This document shows, one piece after another, positions 34,674 through 43,947 of a DNA stretch of 64,000 nt; position 1 is the stretch's first letter; the number at the start of each line of letters is the position of its first letter. Position numbers and translations under genes: made by a program. The stretch is from Prevotella sp. (GTDB taxonomy: Bacteria > Bacteroidota > Bacteroidia > Bacteroidales > Bacteroidaceae): assembly GCA_017483805.1 (NCBI GenBank), contig JAFUUL010000026.1:1-64000 (forward strand). Direction: 5' to 3'. The notes under the pieces were generated by a model. That model was not told the DNA's origin. It did no database searches and saw only the letters and a list, made by a program, of their open reading frames with translations.

Positions 34674-36929
34674 TTACAGGTTCACTTTCAGCGTCTGCAG
34701 ATCCTTGTCGGCACTCGACGCGCCGACCATCACCTCATACTGACCAGGCACCACACGCATGGTGTTGGTCTGGGCGTCCCAAGTCTCGAAGCGCTCGCGG
34801 GGCAGACTGATCTCCACCTGCTGACGCTCGCCAGCCTTCAGGTTGACACGGGCATAGCCGCGCAGCGTCTTGGCAGGGCCCTCGACGTCGGCGGTACGGC
34901 GCACGTAGACCTGCACGATCTCCGTGCCCTCACGCTTGCCGGTGTTCTTCACGCTGACGCTCACCTTGCCGTCATGATATGACGGCTTACCGTACTTGAA
35001 GGTGGTGTAACTCAGGCCGTAGCCGAAGGGATAGAGCGGCTCACCCTTGAAGTAGCGGTAGGTGCGGCCGGCCATGTGGTAGTCTTCGAAGGGAGGCAAC
35101 TGCGAGTCGTCCTTATAGAAGGTGACGGCCAGTTTGCCGCTGGGGTTATAGTCGCCGAAGAGCACGTCGGCCAGTGCGTGGCCACCCTGCTCGCCGGCAT
35201 ACCAAGCCTGCACGATGGCGTCGCAGGTCTCGTTCTGCTCCTGCGTCAGGGCTACGGCCGAGCCGCTGCAGTTGACGAAGACCACCTTCTTGCCAGCCTC
35301 GTGCAGGGCCTTCAAAATGTCGCGCTGCACCTGCGGCAGTTCTATCGACGTGCGGTCGCCATTGTCGAAGCCTGGAGCCTGCACGCGGGCCTGCTCCTTC
35401 TCCAGATTGGGCGAGATGCCACCCACGAAGATGATGGTCTCAGCCTTGCTGGCTGCCTGCAGAATCTCGCTGATGGTGTAGGTCTTCTCGCCCTTCTCCA
35501 CCATCTGCAGCGTAGTGCTGCCGTCGGCAGCCTCGGTCTGACGGCCCACGGCCATCTCCTTCACAGTCATGTCGGTGATGCTGCACGCCGTGAGATAGTC
35601 CACAGGCCCTATCTTGGCCTGGATGCCCTCCAGCGGGGTGACGGTGTGAGAGGGCTGGCCGAAATAGATGCCCCACAGCATGGTGGAGTCGGCGGCATTG
35701 GGGCCCATCACCATCAGTGATGAGTGATCAGCGATGAGCGATGAGCGGAGCGGCAGCACGCCGTTGTTCTTCAGCAGCACCATCTGCTCGCGGCCCATCT
35801 GGCGGGCCAGTTGCTTGTGCTCCTTCGAGGCCACCACGCTCAGGGGAATCTGCGTCCAGCCCACCTGATCGTCGCTGTCGAAGTCGCCCAGTTCGAAGCG
35901 GCCTTTCAGCAGGCGGCGCACGCTAACGTCGACCTCGCTCTCTTTGATGTCGCCACGACGAACGGCCTGGGGCAGACTGTGGTAACTGCGTCCGCACTCT
36001 ACATCAGTACCGCTGAGCACGGCCTTGGCCGAAGCGGCAGCCGAGTCGGCCGACACCTCATGGCGATTGGGCTTGTAGAAGTCATCGATGGCACCGCAGT
36101 CGCTCACCACCAGTCCACGGAAGCCCCACTCCTGGCGCAGGATCTGCTGCAACAGACGGTTGGAGCCACAGCAGGGGTCACCCTCGAAGCGCTGGTAGGC
36201 ACACATCACCTGCTCCACCTGTCCCTCCTGCACCAGCGTCTTGAAGGCGGGCAGATAGGTCTCCCACAGGTCACGGGCAGGCAGGTCCTCTATGTTGAAA
36301 CTGTGGCGCAGTTTCTCTGGGCCGCTATGCACGGCATAGTGCTTGGCACAGGCGTGCAGTTTCAGATACTTGTCAGACCTGTGCTGGTCGAAGGGCGACT
36401 GTCCCTGCAGGCCACGCACCACGCAGAGGCCCATCTGGGCATTCATGAACGGGTCTTCGCCGTAGGTTTCCTGACCGCGCCCCCAACGAGGGTCGCGGAA
36501 GATGTTGATGTTGGGCGTCCAGAACGACAGGCAACTGTACTTGCCCACCTTGCCCTGCTGACGGGCCAGCGTGTTCTTGGCACGGGCCTCGTCGCTAACA
36601 GCCACATAGATGCGCTCGATCAGGTCGTTGTCGAACGAGCAGGCCATACCGATGCACGATGGGAACACAGTGGCCACGCCGTTGCGCCCTACGCCGTGCA
36701 GGGCCTCGCTCCACCAGTTCCAGGCGGGGATGCCCAGCCGGGGTATAGCCGGCGAGCCGTTCATCATCAGCCGAGACTTCTCCTCCAGCGTCAAGCGGCC
36801 CAGGAGGTCTTCCACACGCTGGTCCACTGACAGACTGCTGTCCTGATAGGGATACTGTTGGGCACCCACGCTCAGCGCGCCAGTAAGCATCAGACTGAGC
36901 AACAAGAATATCTTCTTCATAGTCGTCAA
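34674..36929 (-). CDS. GH3 beta-glycosidase (beta-xylosidase/beta-glucosidase type)
   Basis: 751 residues with a signal peptide (to about residue 23, GAQQ). The N-terminal barrel has WWSEALHGVGR (about 72-82), SFWTPNINIFRDPRWGRGQETYGEDP (about 135-160) and nucleophile D277 in VVSDCGAID. The second alpha/beta domain and a C-terminal fibronectin-like domain (after about 640) complete the three-domain form. WSEALHG is common in beta-xylosidases, and the CE7 neighbour supports xylan side products as substrate; glucosidase activity remains possible. A short tandem repeat (35,712-35,750) adds LRSSLIADHSSL at about 395-406, between the first two domains. Confidence 0.9.
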   Translation of the reverse strand: MTTMKKIFLLLSLMLTGALSVGAQQYPYQDSSLSVDQRVEDLLGRLTLEEKSRLMMNGSPAIPRLGIPAWNWWSEALHGVGRNGVATVFPSCIGMACSFDNDLIERIYVAVSDEARAKNTLARQQGKVGKYSCLSFWTPNINIFRDPRWGRGQETYGEDPFMNAQMGLCVVRGLQGQSPFDQHRSDKYLKLHACAKHYAVHSGPEKLRHSFNIEDLPARDLWETYLPAFKTLVQEGQVEQVMCAYQRFEGDPCCGSNRLLQQILRQEWGFRGLVVSDCGAIDDFYKPNRHEVSADSAAASAKAVLSGTDVECGRSYHSLPQAVRRGDIKESEVDVSVRRLLKGRFELGDFDSDDQVGWTQIPLSVVASKEHKQLARQMGREQMVLLKNNGVLPLRSSLIADHSSLMVMGPNAADSTMLWGIYFGQPSHTVTPLEGIQAKIGPVDYLTACSITDMTVKEMAVGRQTEAADGSTTLQMVEKGEKTYTISEILQAASKAETIIFVGGISPNLEKEQARVQAPGFDNGDRTSIELPQVQRDILKALHEAGKKVVFVNCSGSAVALTQEQNETCDAIVQAWYAGEQGGHALADVLFGDYNPSGKLAVTFYKDDSQLPPFEDYHMAGRTYRYFKGEPLYPFGYGLSYTTFKYGKPSYHDGKVSVSVKNTGKREGTEIVQVYVRRTADVEGPAKTLRGYARVNLKAGERQQVEISLPRERFETWDAQTNTMRVVPGQYEVMVGASSADKDLQTLKVNL
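35712..35750. repeat. Short tandem repeat inside the GH3 gene
   Basis: Units gtgatgagtgatcagcgatg and relatives repeat about five times and are read in frame as LRSSLIADHSSL before VMGPNAADS. Confidence 0.75.
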
Positions 36930-36945
36930 TTAGTTATTTTGCCTG

Positions 36946-37004
36946 CAAAAGTACAAAATAAATATGAATAAGCATTACGAATTGTGAATTATTTCGTACC
37001 TTTG
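36946..37004. promoter_or_regulatory. Divergent promoters between GH3 and the M15 remnant
   Basis: On the minus strand TACTTTTG (36,953-36,946) lies 17 bp upstream of the GH3 start. On the plus strand TACCTTTG (36,997-37,004) lies 34 bp upstream of the ATG of the M15 remnant, so the broken gene still has a promoter. Confidence 0.6.
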
Positions 37005-37037
37005 CAGACAGATTTTTTCCAGAACCGATATACAACC

Positions 37038-37453
37038 ATGCGACTATGGATGCTTGCCGCCCTCTTTGTTTGCGGCATACAGGCCCTGCAGGCTCGCCCA
37101 GGGAATGACGGCACGACGTCTACGGTGCCGATGACGAGACGCAGATGCGCCACAACAACTCGTCGGCCTTCTGCTACCGCCCCGTCTCCGGCAGTAAGAC
37201 GCTGTCGAAGCATGCCCGCGGACTGGCCGTCGACATCAACCCGTTCTACAATCCCTACTACAAGGACCGCCCTGACGGCACCCGCTACGTGCAGCCCGCC
37301 ACCGCCGTAATATACTGCGACCGCACGAAGACCTTCCCCTACAAGATCACCCGCGGCGACCTCTGCCACCGCCTCTTCACCGAGGCCGGCTTCAGGTGGG
37401 GCGGCGACTGGCGCTCCTGCAAGGACTATCAGCACTTTGAGTTTGTTGAGTAA
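37038..37453 (+). pseudogene. M15-type peptidase remnant, internal deletion and frameshift
   Basis: The ATG at 37,038 gives a signal peptide (MRLWMLAALFVCGIQALQA). The frame then runs into unrelated sequence. The catalytic part appears in another frame from about 37,107: HDVYGADDETQMRHNNSSAFCYRPVSG, then the zinc ligands SKHARGLAVDINPFYNPYY and a final HFEF, ending at 37,453. Intact relatives have some 80-100 residues between signal peptide and the DVYGADDE segment; here only about 20 bp remain. The original enzyme would trim peptidoglycan peptides. An internal ATG at 37,145 opens the catalytic fragment, but without export signal. Confidence 0.8.
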
Positions 37454-37526
37454 TAGTAAGCATTCGTAGAAATGAGCCGTTCTGCAAATGCTTATGGTAA
37501 TGACGGAAATTTCTTTCCTTACTTAA

Positions 37527-37627
37527 AAGCCGCCGACCCATCACGGGCCGGCGACTTTCGTTTTCTTTTTGGCCTCGGCCTACTCTCACGAGCGGGGAAG
37601 GCCTGATGTATTATTTTATTAACAATT
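37527..37627 (+). repeat. Direct repeat copy 1 with terminator hairpin
   Basis: Positions 37,527-37,604 are identical, base for base, to 38,893-38,970 (78 bp); the following 23 bp are similar and both end ttaacaatt. Inside is the hairpin gccgccgaccc / gggccggcgac followed by tttcgttttcttttt, a good intrinsic terminator for rightward transcripts, and a second weaker hairpin ending aaggcct. Confidence 0.9.
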
Positions 37628-37691
37628 GGAAACCTTACTTTAAATAATGTGTAAAAACGCTATTCAAACGCGTCTTTCTCACAAAAAAACT

Positions 37692-37701
37692 ATACCTTTG
37701 T
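37692..37701 (+). promoter_or_regulatory. Promoter -7 element of the DUF1016 gene
   Basis: A TACCTTTG box (about 37,693-37,700) lies about 22 bp upstream of the ATG at 37,722 and inside the longer frame that starts at 37,647, so the shorter start is preferred. Confidence 0.6.
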
Positions 37702-37721
37702 ACCACATAACAAAAAAATAC

Positions 37722-38879
37722 ATGATAGAGAATCCTAATGAGTTAACTCAAGAACTGCGCAGTGCAGTTAAAATCATCAAGACAGCAATTCTTCAAAGTC
37801 AGGCTCGTGCCGCAAGAATGATAAGCGGCTCCCAGTTGTCTTTATATTTTGGCGTGGGGCTCTATGTATCGGCCAATTCACGCGAAGGAACTTGGGGCAC
37901 AGGAGCCATCAAATCCATCAGTGAACAGTTACAAAGAGAGTTGCCTGGTTTACGTGGATTCTCTGAGGAGAGTATCAAGAAGATGCGCACGTTTGCAGAA
38001 TTTTGGGCTCAATACATAAATCGGTCGCCGGCGGCGACCGATTTGGCAGGGGCAAATGCTCAGAGCATAATAGCATATGATTGCTTTTCGTTAGCAAAAT
38101 GGTCGCCGTTGGCGACCGAAATTAATCGGGACGAATTTCTGGGTATCAGTTTCTCGCACCACATGGAGATTCTACACAAGACGAGGAACATACAGGAGGT
38201 CTTGTACTGCATTCATGAAGCCGTTATACACCAATGGGATAAATATACATTACGTGATGTGCTCAAAGCCGGCATACCTCAGCCAAATCACACTGCCCCC
38301 AACAACTTTATGCAGACCATGCCTACGCCCAGAACTGCAATAAAAGCCATCCGTATGTTTAAGGACGAGTACCTGCTGGACTACATCAACGTGGAAGATA
38401 TCGATGCTGAGGAAGAAGGCGATGTGGACGAGTCGGTTGTTGAGCAACGCATTGTTCAGAACATAAAGCGTTTCATTATGACACTCGGGCGCGACTTCGC
38501 TTTTGTCGGCAATCAGTACCACTTGGAAATCTTTGGCGAGGAGATGAAGAGCGACCTTCTGTTTTTCAATCGTGAGTTGAATGCTCTGGTGGCTATCGAA
38601 CTGAAGAAAGGGAAGTTCAAACCAGCCTATTTGGGGCAACTATACGCCTATATGCAAGTGCTCGACGATAAGGTGCGTAAGCCCCACGAAAACCCCTGTA
38701 TCGGTATCGTGCTGTGCAGAAGTGCCAATCAGGCTTATGCAGAATATGCTGTTCGCGACTACAACAAGCCAATGGGAGTATCGACCTACAAGACACTTGC
38801 CGATATGCCCACACCGATGCAGCAAATCCTGCCTGATATAGAAGAGTTGAAGAAACTTATGGATGATGAACGAGAATAA
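37722..38879 (+). CDS. DUF1016 (YhcG-type) PD-(D/E)XK nuclease-like protein
   Basis: 385 residues. The N-terminal DUF1016 helical domain (about 15-160) includes YFGVGLYVSANSREGTWGTGAI and LQRELPGLRGFSEESIKKMR. The C-terminal nuclease fold (about 240-365) has DLLFFNRELNALVAIELKKGKFKPAYLGQL, in which Asp, Glu and Lys match the PD-(D/E)XK core. The family is linked to mobile DNA and defence, function unproven. The coding sequence holds two palindromes read in frame (38,018-38,044 and 38,101-38,117), giving RSPAATD and WSPLATE. The gene is bracketed by 78-bp perfect direct repeats. Confidence 0.88.
   Translation: MIENPNELTQELRSAVKIIKTAILQSQARAARMISGSQLSLYFGVGLYVSANSREGTWGTGAIKSISEQLQRELPGLRGFSEESIKKMRTFAEFWAQYINRSPAATDLAGANAQSIIAYDCFSLAKWSPLATEINRDEFLGISFSHHMEILHKTRNIQEVLYCIHEAVIHQWDKYTLRDVLKAGIPQPNHTAPNNFMQTMPTPRTAIKAIRMFKDEYLLDYINVEDIDAEEEGDVDESVVEQRIVQNIKRFIMTLGRDFAFVGNQYHLEIFGEEMKSDLLFFNRELNALVAIELKKGKFKPAYLGQLYAYMQVLDDKVRKPHENPCIGIVLCRSANQAYAEYAVRDYNKPMGVSTYKTLADMPTPMQQILPDIEELKKLMDDERE
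38018..38117. repeat. Two TCGCC/GGCGA palindromes inside the DUF1016 gene
   Basis: 38,018-38,044 is a perfect palindrome with 12-bp arms (aaatcggtcgcc) and a 3-nt loop. 38,101-38,117 is ggtcgcc-gtt-ggcgacc. Both share the tcgcc...ggcga core found in the intergenic arrays at 4,078, 4,136, 51,071 and 51,144. Confidence 0.85.
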
Positions 38880-38892
38880 CCTACCAACAAAT

Positions 38893-38992
38893 AAGCCGCC
38901 GACCCATCACGGGCCGGCGACTTTCGTTTTCTTTTTGGCCTCGGCCTACTCTCACGAGCGGGGAAGGCCTAATGTGTCTTAAATTAACAATT
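38893..38992 (+). repeat. Direct repeat copy 2 with terminator hairpin
   Basis: 38,893-38,970 repeats 37,527-37,604 exactly. It begins 13 bp after the DUF1016 stop and supplies its terminator. Distance between copies is 1,366 bp, so recombination between them would delete or circularise exactly one gene unit. Confidence 0.9.
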
Positions 38993-39025
38993 AAAAAGCG
39001 AACTTCCTTTTACAGAAGTCGTCGT

Positions 39026-39076
39026 CAAAGCGAGGACTCGAACCTCTTCATGTTGCCCACCGACTGGGCTGCTTTG
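39026..39076 (-). tRNA. tRNA-like remnant without anticodon arm
   Basis: On the minus strand, caaagc (39,076-39,071) pairs with gctttg (39,031-39,026) as an acceptor-like stem. Between them are a D-arm-like gccc-agtcggt-gggc and a T-arm-like agagg-ttcgagt-cctc. The total is 51 nt, about one anticodon arm too short for a tRNA, and no anticodon can be assigned. It directly follows the acetyltransferase stop and lies close to the direct repeat. It may be the scar of an integrated element, or chance. Confidence 0.35.
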
Positions 39077-39079
39077 CGT

Positions 39080-39733
39080 TTATTTCTTCAGCATCTTCTT
39101 CGCCAATCTTCCTACCCTGTTCAGCCGCCCCTCGCGGGTCTTACAGAGGCTGGTGGCGATGTACGACACTGCGTACCTTATCTTTGCCGTCACTGGTGCT
39201 ACGGGGCGTATCCACAACAGGTCTGCAGGATGATGCCATACGTCGGTGGCTATCTGCTTGCGGAAGACATAAGAGGCGTAGTTGTTCCGCTCACTCCTAC
39301 TGTACCCCACAATATGGTATCCGTTCTTCAGGTGCCACCGCACCGACCATGTGGCAGGGATGCCTGTTGATTCCATCATATAGCGATATCCTGCCTTGCG
39401 CAGTCTCTGTACTTCCTCTTCCAGCATTCTTGAGGCTATTCCCTCACGCTTGGCCTTGGGGCTTACTGCCAGGTTGGCACCATCTGCCCTGCCCTTCCGC
39501 TTATTCAACCTCAGCGTGTGCATGGCCAACAATTCGCCTGTTGCCTCGTCCTGTGCCATGAATACAAGCCTTATTGTCAGGTATTGCCTGAACTGTTCTA
39601 ACGTGGCATATGCTACTGGTGTATATAGCCCGGCTTCTGTCCATTGCTGATAGGCAGACCTTAACAATATGTACAACTCCTCGGCAGACGCTTCTGCCTC
39701 ATTATTTGTCAGTATGACAATATCCCTTTTCAT
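39080..39733 (-). CDS. GNAT-family N-acetyltransferase
   Basis: 217 residues. The acetyl-CoA binding motif is ADGANLAVSPKAKREGIASRML at about 83-104, preceded by the strand ELLAMHTLRLNK. The extra C-terminal 60 residues (after about 155) are basic and not recognised. GNAT enzymes acetylate amines on small molecules or proteins; the substrate here is unknown and no neighbour suggests one. The gene stands alone. Confidence 0.75.
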   Translation of the reverse strand: MKRDIVILTNNEAEASAEELYILLRSAYQQWTEAGLYTPVAYATLEQFRQYLTIRLVFMAQDEATGELLAMHTLRLNKRKGRADGANLAVSPKAKREGIASRMLEEEVQRLRKAGYRYMMESTGIPATWSVRWHLKNGYHIVGYSRSERNNYASYVFRKQIATDVWHHPADLLWIRPVAPVTAKIRYAVSYIATSLCKTREGRLNRVGRLAKKMLKK

Positions 39734-39803
39734 AACATTTGTCGCAAAGCGATGTTTCGCTCATCCGTGTACCATCTTATGGTAACTTTGCGCTTTTTAT
39801 AAA

Positions 39804-39837
39804 TCTAGGGTGCAAGATGCTTTGCCTGCACCCTAGA
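39804..39837. terminator. Bidirectional hairpin terminator
   Basis: Arms tctagggtgca (39,804-39,814) and its complement (39,827-39,837) form a perfect 11-bp stem with a 12-nt loop. On the plus side it is followed by tagatttgttttt, on the minus side by ttataaaaag. It can end the small-protein transcript from the right. Confidence 0.65.
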
Positions 39838-39889
39838 TAGATTTGTTTTTCTCGTCTCCTTGAAAGTAAACTATCAAGTGAGAGTAAAC

Positions 39890-40036
39890 TTATATGTTGG
39901 GGTCGTCTGTTTCAGGATCAAAATCACCGCTACCACCAGCATTATTGCCGCCATTGATACTTCCTTCGAGCAACGGAGTCTGATGGACCATCTTGACAAC
40001 CTCCACTTCTGGAGCCTGATATGCAATCTTTTTCAT
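39890..40036 (-). CDS. Small protein, 48 residues, Prevotella-type MKKxxYxxPEVEVV
   Basis: The minus strand from 40,036 reads MKKIAYQAPEVEVVKMVHQT, then LLEGSINGGNNAGGSG and an acidic end DPETDDPNI. The preceding aagaaag could act as a weak ribosome site. Proteins of this look (charged start, LLxGS, Gly/Asn-rich middle, acidic tail) are common, uncharacterised small genes in Prevotella-like genomes. It has no signal peptide or membrane helix. It lies 91 bp after the MBG-repeat gene on the same strand, beyond a terminator-like hairpin. Function unknown; an attached or leader-like role for a surface system is only a guess. Confidence 0.65.
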   Translation of the reverse strand: MKKIAYQAPEVEVVKMVHQTPLLEGSINGGNNAGGSGDFDPETDDPNI

Positions 40037-40065
40037 TTCTTTCTTAAGTTGTATTCTTGAATTGT

Positions 40066-40113
40066 AAAAATGAGTCCGCCCAACTGGGGAGAGTTGCGGC
40101 GGACTCTCATTTT
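40066..40113 (-). terminator. Hairpin terminator after the MBG-repeat gene
   Basis: The stem aaaatgagtccgcc (from 40,067) pairs with ggcggactctcatttt (40,098-40,113) with one bulged base, and is flanked by A and T runs on either side, so it can work in both directions. It lies 15 bp after the MBG gene stop. Confidence 0.75.
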
Positions 40114-40127
40114 GATCTATTCAGTCA

Positions 40128-43100
40128 TTATTTGATAATGACCTTCTTACCATTCTGGATGTAGACACCCTTCTCGGTGGGAACACCCTGCATCTTGACA
40201 CCATTCAGGTTGTACCAGCCCTCGGCGCTTACAGCAGGAGCATCGGTAGCGACAGCATTGATAGCAGTTACGGTGCCATCAATATCCTGAACGAAGATTG
40301 CAGGAGCAAAAGCATCAAGTGCAGTAGCAGTCTCCAACCAACCGATCAGAGGATTCACAGGGGTCTTATTAGCACCCAGTCTGACAAACTTGTCCTTAGC
40401 AGGACTTACAGTCCAAATCTTGCTGCCAACTTCTACGTCCTCTTCTTCATTCAAGGTCTTCTGCTTGAAGGTGCCATAGAAGTAGTTGCCTGCATTGTCG
40501 TGAGCCTCAGGTGTTGCCTTATAAGATATTGTTCTGTTAGCAAACTGCTTGGGAGTCTGAGCAGTACCTGTAACAGCCGAGTTGAACTTAATCAGGAACG
40601 GCTCGTTGGCAGTGATACCCTGCATCTGAAGGGCAAACTTCACCTTAGATGCATCCGCATTTGCCTTGTCAAGCGTGTTAACCACAACATAGCATCCAAA
40701 TGCAGTGCAAAGTTCAGTTAGTGTAGCGTTGAACGGCAGAACCATTGCAAACCACTTCTCAGCGTAACCTGTACGAATATCGCGAGTCAGGTTGACTGTC
40801 ACCCCAGTTGCACCGTCATAGTTCTTAATCTTAGCGTCATTGTCCTCATTGGCAGCATAGATAAGATCAAGAGAAGGACCAGTGATGGTCAAAGTACCAC
40901 CAGCGTTAGTATAGTCATAGTTACCATTTTCACTGCTAACGACTAATGTGATGGCACCTGTATGAACACCAACAGTCTCAACTGAACTAGTAAGACCTGT
41001 AATGTTCAGATCACCAATTTGGTCATTTCCCTGCAGGCCCTCAACCTTAACAGTATAGCCATTTTGTGCATTCGTGGGATTATATTCAGTCGTGTTAGTT
41101 TGGGAATCATAGAACACTGCATCCAGTTTGACACTACCGTCAGTATAGATGGACTTCTTATTACCCTCATTGTCGAACAGAGCAGCGGTCTGGGGAACAA
41201 TCGTGATAGTCAGAGCCTTCTTGTTGACAGTCAGCGAAGCAGGATCGAAGGTAATGGTATAGTTCGGGTCGGTTGCAGAAGCCTCTACGGTGTAGTCAGT
41301 ACCTACTGCAAGTTTCCATTCATTATTCACAGGATTGACAACCTCACCATTCTTCTTGACAGTCCACGTAACATTTGCAGGTTCAACCAGCGTCTTCAGA
41401 CCATTCTTCACATCATCACCAAGAGAAGCGTAAGCCTCGTCATCCGTGTCGAACTCATAGTCGAAGTTGAGGGCTGCAGTTACAGCAGTTCCATAGGTGC
41501 CGGCTGTGGTCTTTACCTTCAGAGGCAGCGTGCCAGGATTGACCGTCAGCGTACCATTCTGCCAATCGATATTATAGTTGGTAGCCGTAAGTCCCGAAGG
41601 AGTGATCGTGAAGGAACCTGCGTCGTTACCACCCAGGCAGGCGTAAGTCAGAGTACCCTCGAAGTCTGTAACAGCCTGCTTAGCCAGAAGTTTGGTCTTG
41701 ATTTCCTCTGCATTATTCTCAAGCAGACCTTCGATAGTAGCAGAATAAACAGGAGTCTCGCCAACCTTGATAGGATCGGCTTTAGCAGTGATAGTCAGAT
41801 TAGCCTTCTTGATGCCGAAGGCAATCTTCTTGGTGCCAGTATAGTTTTTCTTACCAGTGATGACCACATAGGGGAAGCCCAATTCAGCGAGTTCATCTTC
41901 AGTATAAGCCACGGTTTCATTGTTAACCTGGTGCGTGAAAGCCTCCTGGCCAGTAAGCGTGTATGCCTTTGTGTTGTTTTTGTAAACAACTTCATAGTTA
42001 GCAGCATCCACATTCGTTGTTAAATCTGGCTTAATGGCGTCGCCACCAAGATACGTATAGTAAACCTGCTGATTATTCTGTGTATACTGCTCATTAACCG
42101 TGATGTTGGCATCTGCGATATTAGCCTGATTGATTTTCAGGGTACCAGTGGTGTACAGAATCTTGTAGTTGTCCGATGCCAGGCCAGAACCTGTTACGGT
42201 GTAAGTGCCCTGGTTTACAGGATTTTCAGGATTGTATGCGAATTGTGGATTCGAATTATTATTGAAGATACTATTCTGCTGACTATTGGCAATCACTCCA
42301 TTTGCCACATACTCATTAATCTCTGCGGCTGTTGTCAGACCACTCACATACTCAAAGTCATACGTAGTAGGAAGATTATCGCCAAAGGTTACTTCCTCGT
42401 TCTTTACCTTCACTTTAAGAGTAGCCTTATTAACGGTCAATGTGCTATTCACAACAGCGAAAGTATAGTTACAATTATTCGCAGTAGTAGGCCCAGTGAC
42501 CGCAATTGTATAACCACCTTCCTTCACCTTCAGTTTTTGGCTTACAGCGTCGGTCTGCTGGTCCGATACAGCGATTTGCAATCCTGCAGTCATACCTGTG
42601 ATGGAGTTAGCAACTGTCAGATCAGCATTGGCATCGTTACCTACAAGACCCGGTGCAGTGTAAGTCAAAGCAGGGATTTCCTGACCATAAATCATGGTCT
42701 GAGGATTTGCAGTAATCGTGATAGCCTTCTTGTTAATCGTGAATTTACCTGCAACCGGATTGATGGTTTAGTTGGCATTCACAGTGGAATTTGCAGTCGG
42801 TGTTACAACAAGAGCACCTGCATATTCTCCTGCATCATTCACAGTTGCATTGTTTCTCGTAACTGTGTACTCCAGAGTCTCACCTACGTTTTCACCCGCT
42901 GTGTACTCAACAGTAGCGTCAAACGAACCAGGATCACTTTCACCATAAGTCTTCGATGCATCATCTGCCGTGATGGATACAACAATCTTGTTAATTGTCA
43001 GAACCTTAGAAGCAGTCTGCTCATCAAAGCCAGATGGTGTGTACGTCACCGTTACCTTGTACACGCCAGCATTTTTCACTTCAGAGGCTTCTACATTTAC

Positions 43101-43349
43101 ATACTCGTCGTTGTCGTTCTTTTTCTGCCACTGAGTAGAGTAACCTGTCACATTTTCAGGAGCATTAGTGCCGTCATTCCACGTCACAGTGAGCGCTGGA
43201 GCATAGACAGCAGCCTTATAATAGGCCTTATAGTCTGTTCCATCTGCTTCGATGCCCGTACCTGTCAATGTCAAGGACAGTTCCGCAGCCGCCTGACCTG
43301 CCAACGGCAAGAGAGACAGCAACATCAAAATAAGAAAATTTTTTCTCAT
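40128..43349 (-). pseudogene. MBG-repeat surface protein interrupted by one in-frame stop
   Basis: The frame from 43,349 (signal peptide MRKNFLILMLLSLLPLAGQAAA) runs to codon 193, meets TAA at 42,770-42,768, and continues in the same frame without gap to 40,128. Joined, it would be 1,073 residues: several MBG-type beta repeats (LTINKKALTIT, YGTAVTA, NYTFAVVNSTLTVNKA), a variable domain, and the short tail KGVYIQNGKKVIIK. The stop sits where repeats have NYTINP, so it is a Tyr codon changed to TAA. The protein was probably a secreted adhesin or matrix protein. It could also be a sequencing error. Confidence 0.8.
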
Positions 43350-43940
43350 AATGCTTTGTTTTAAATTGTTAATAAATAAAATTGTTAATAAAGATGATAT
43401 TCGTCTTTTTTCTTTTTAAACCGTTTCGAGAGACACATAGTATGTGCTGGCCAGCACTCCCCCTGCCAGTCAATCATTCACTGCTTCAAGAACAGCCAAA
43501 ACCTTTGGAAACAAAAAAAAGACGTGGGAGTATGTATCTCTCCGCGCCTATCCCTGTTGTCAGGCTCTAGCATTGCCCCTTCATAAGGATAAGCAACGTA
43601 AAGCCTGCCCACGTCAGGTGATATACATATACACACTACCACCTGACACACTTCCCCCGCTTTGGTCTATATACGCAAAGATGGTACGCCTCCTCGCGGA
43701 GGGTACACCTTATTATATATATAAGGGGAAATATCAGGCGCAGGGTGTGATATAATCATCAACCCAAACGTAGACGTCTCAGTTGCATCACCGCTGTATG
43801 AAGATTCAAACTTGCTAGATTTGACAAACACAGACAGGTAACGTCAAGAAAACGTCCTTTCGAGACTGGCCGTACAACTGGCCTGAGGTCTCGTTCCACA
43901 AAATCAATTTTGCAACCCACCCACGCAAGGGCAGGCTATT
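43350..43940 (-). promoter_or_regulatory. Unusually long leader of the MBG-repeat gene
   Basis: About 590 nt separate the promoter at 43,948-43,977 from the start codon, with no gene recognised on either strand. It contains the inverted repeat gtcaggtg/cacctgac (about 43,614-43,650), a stretch of TATA repeats (about 43,712-43,722) and a box-like catctttg that lacks the TA. No known riboswitch was recognised. Confidence 0.45.
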
Positions 43941-43947
43941 TCGGGTG

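Noticed and set aside
37527..38992. Integron attC sites around the DUF1016 gene
   Set aside because: The GTTRRRY/RYYYAAC cores are absent, and the repeats carry a terminator hairpin instead.
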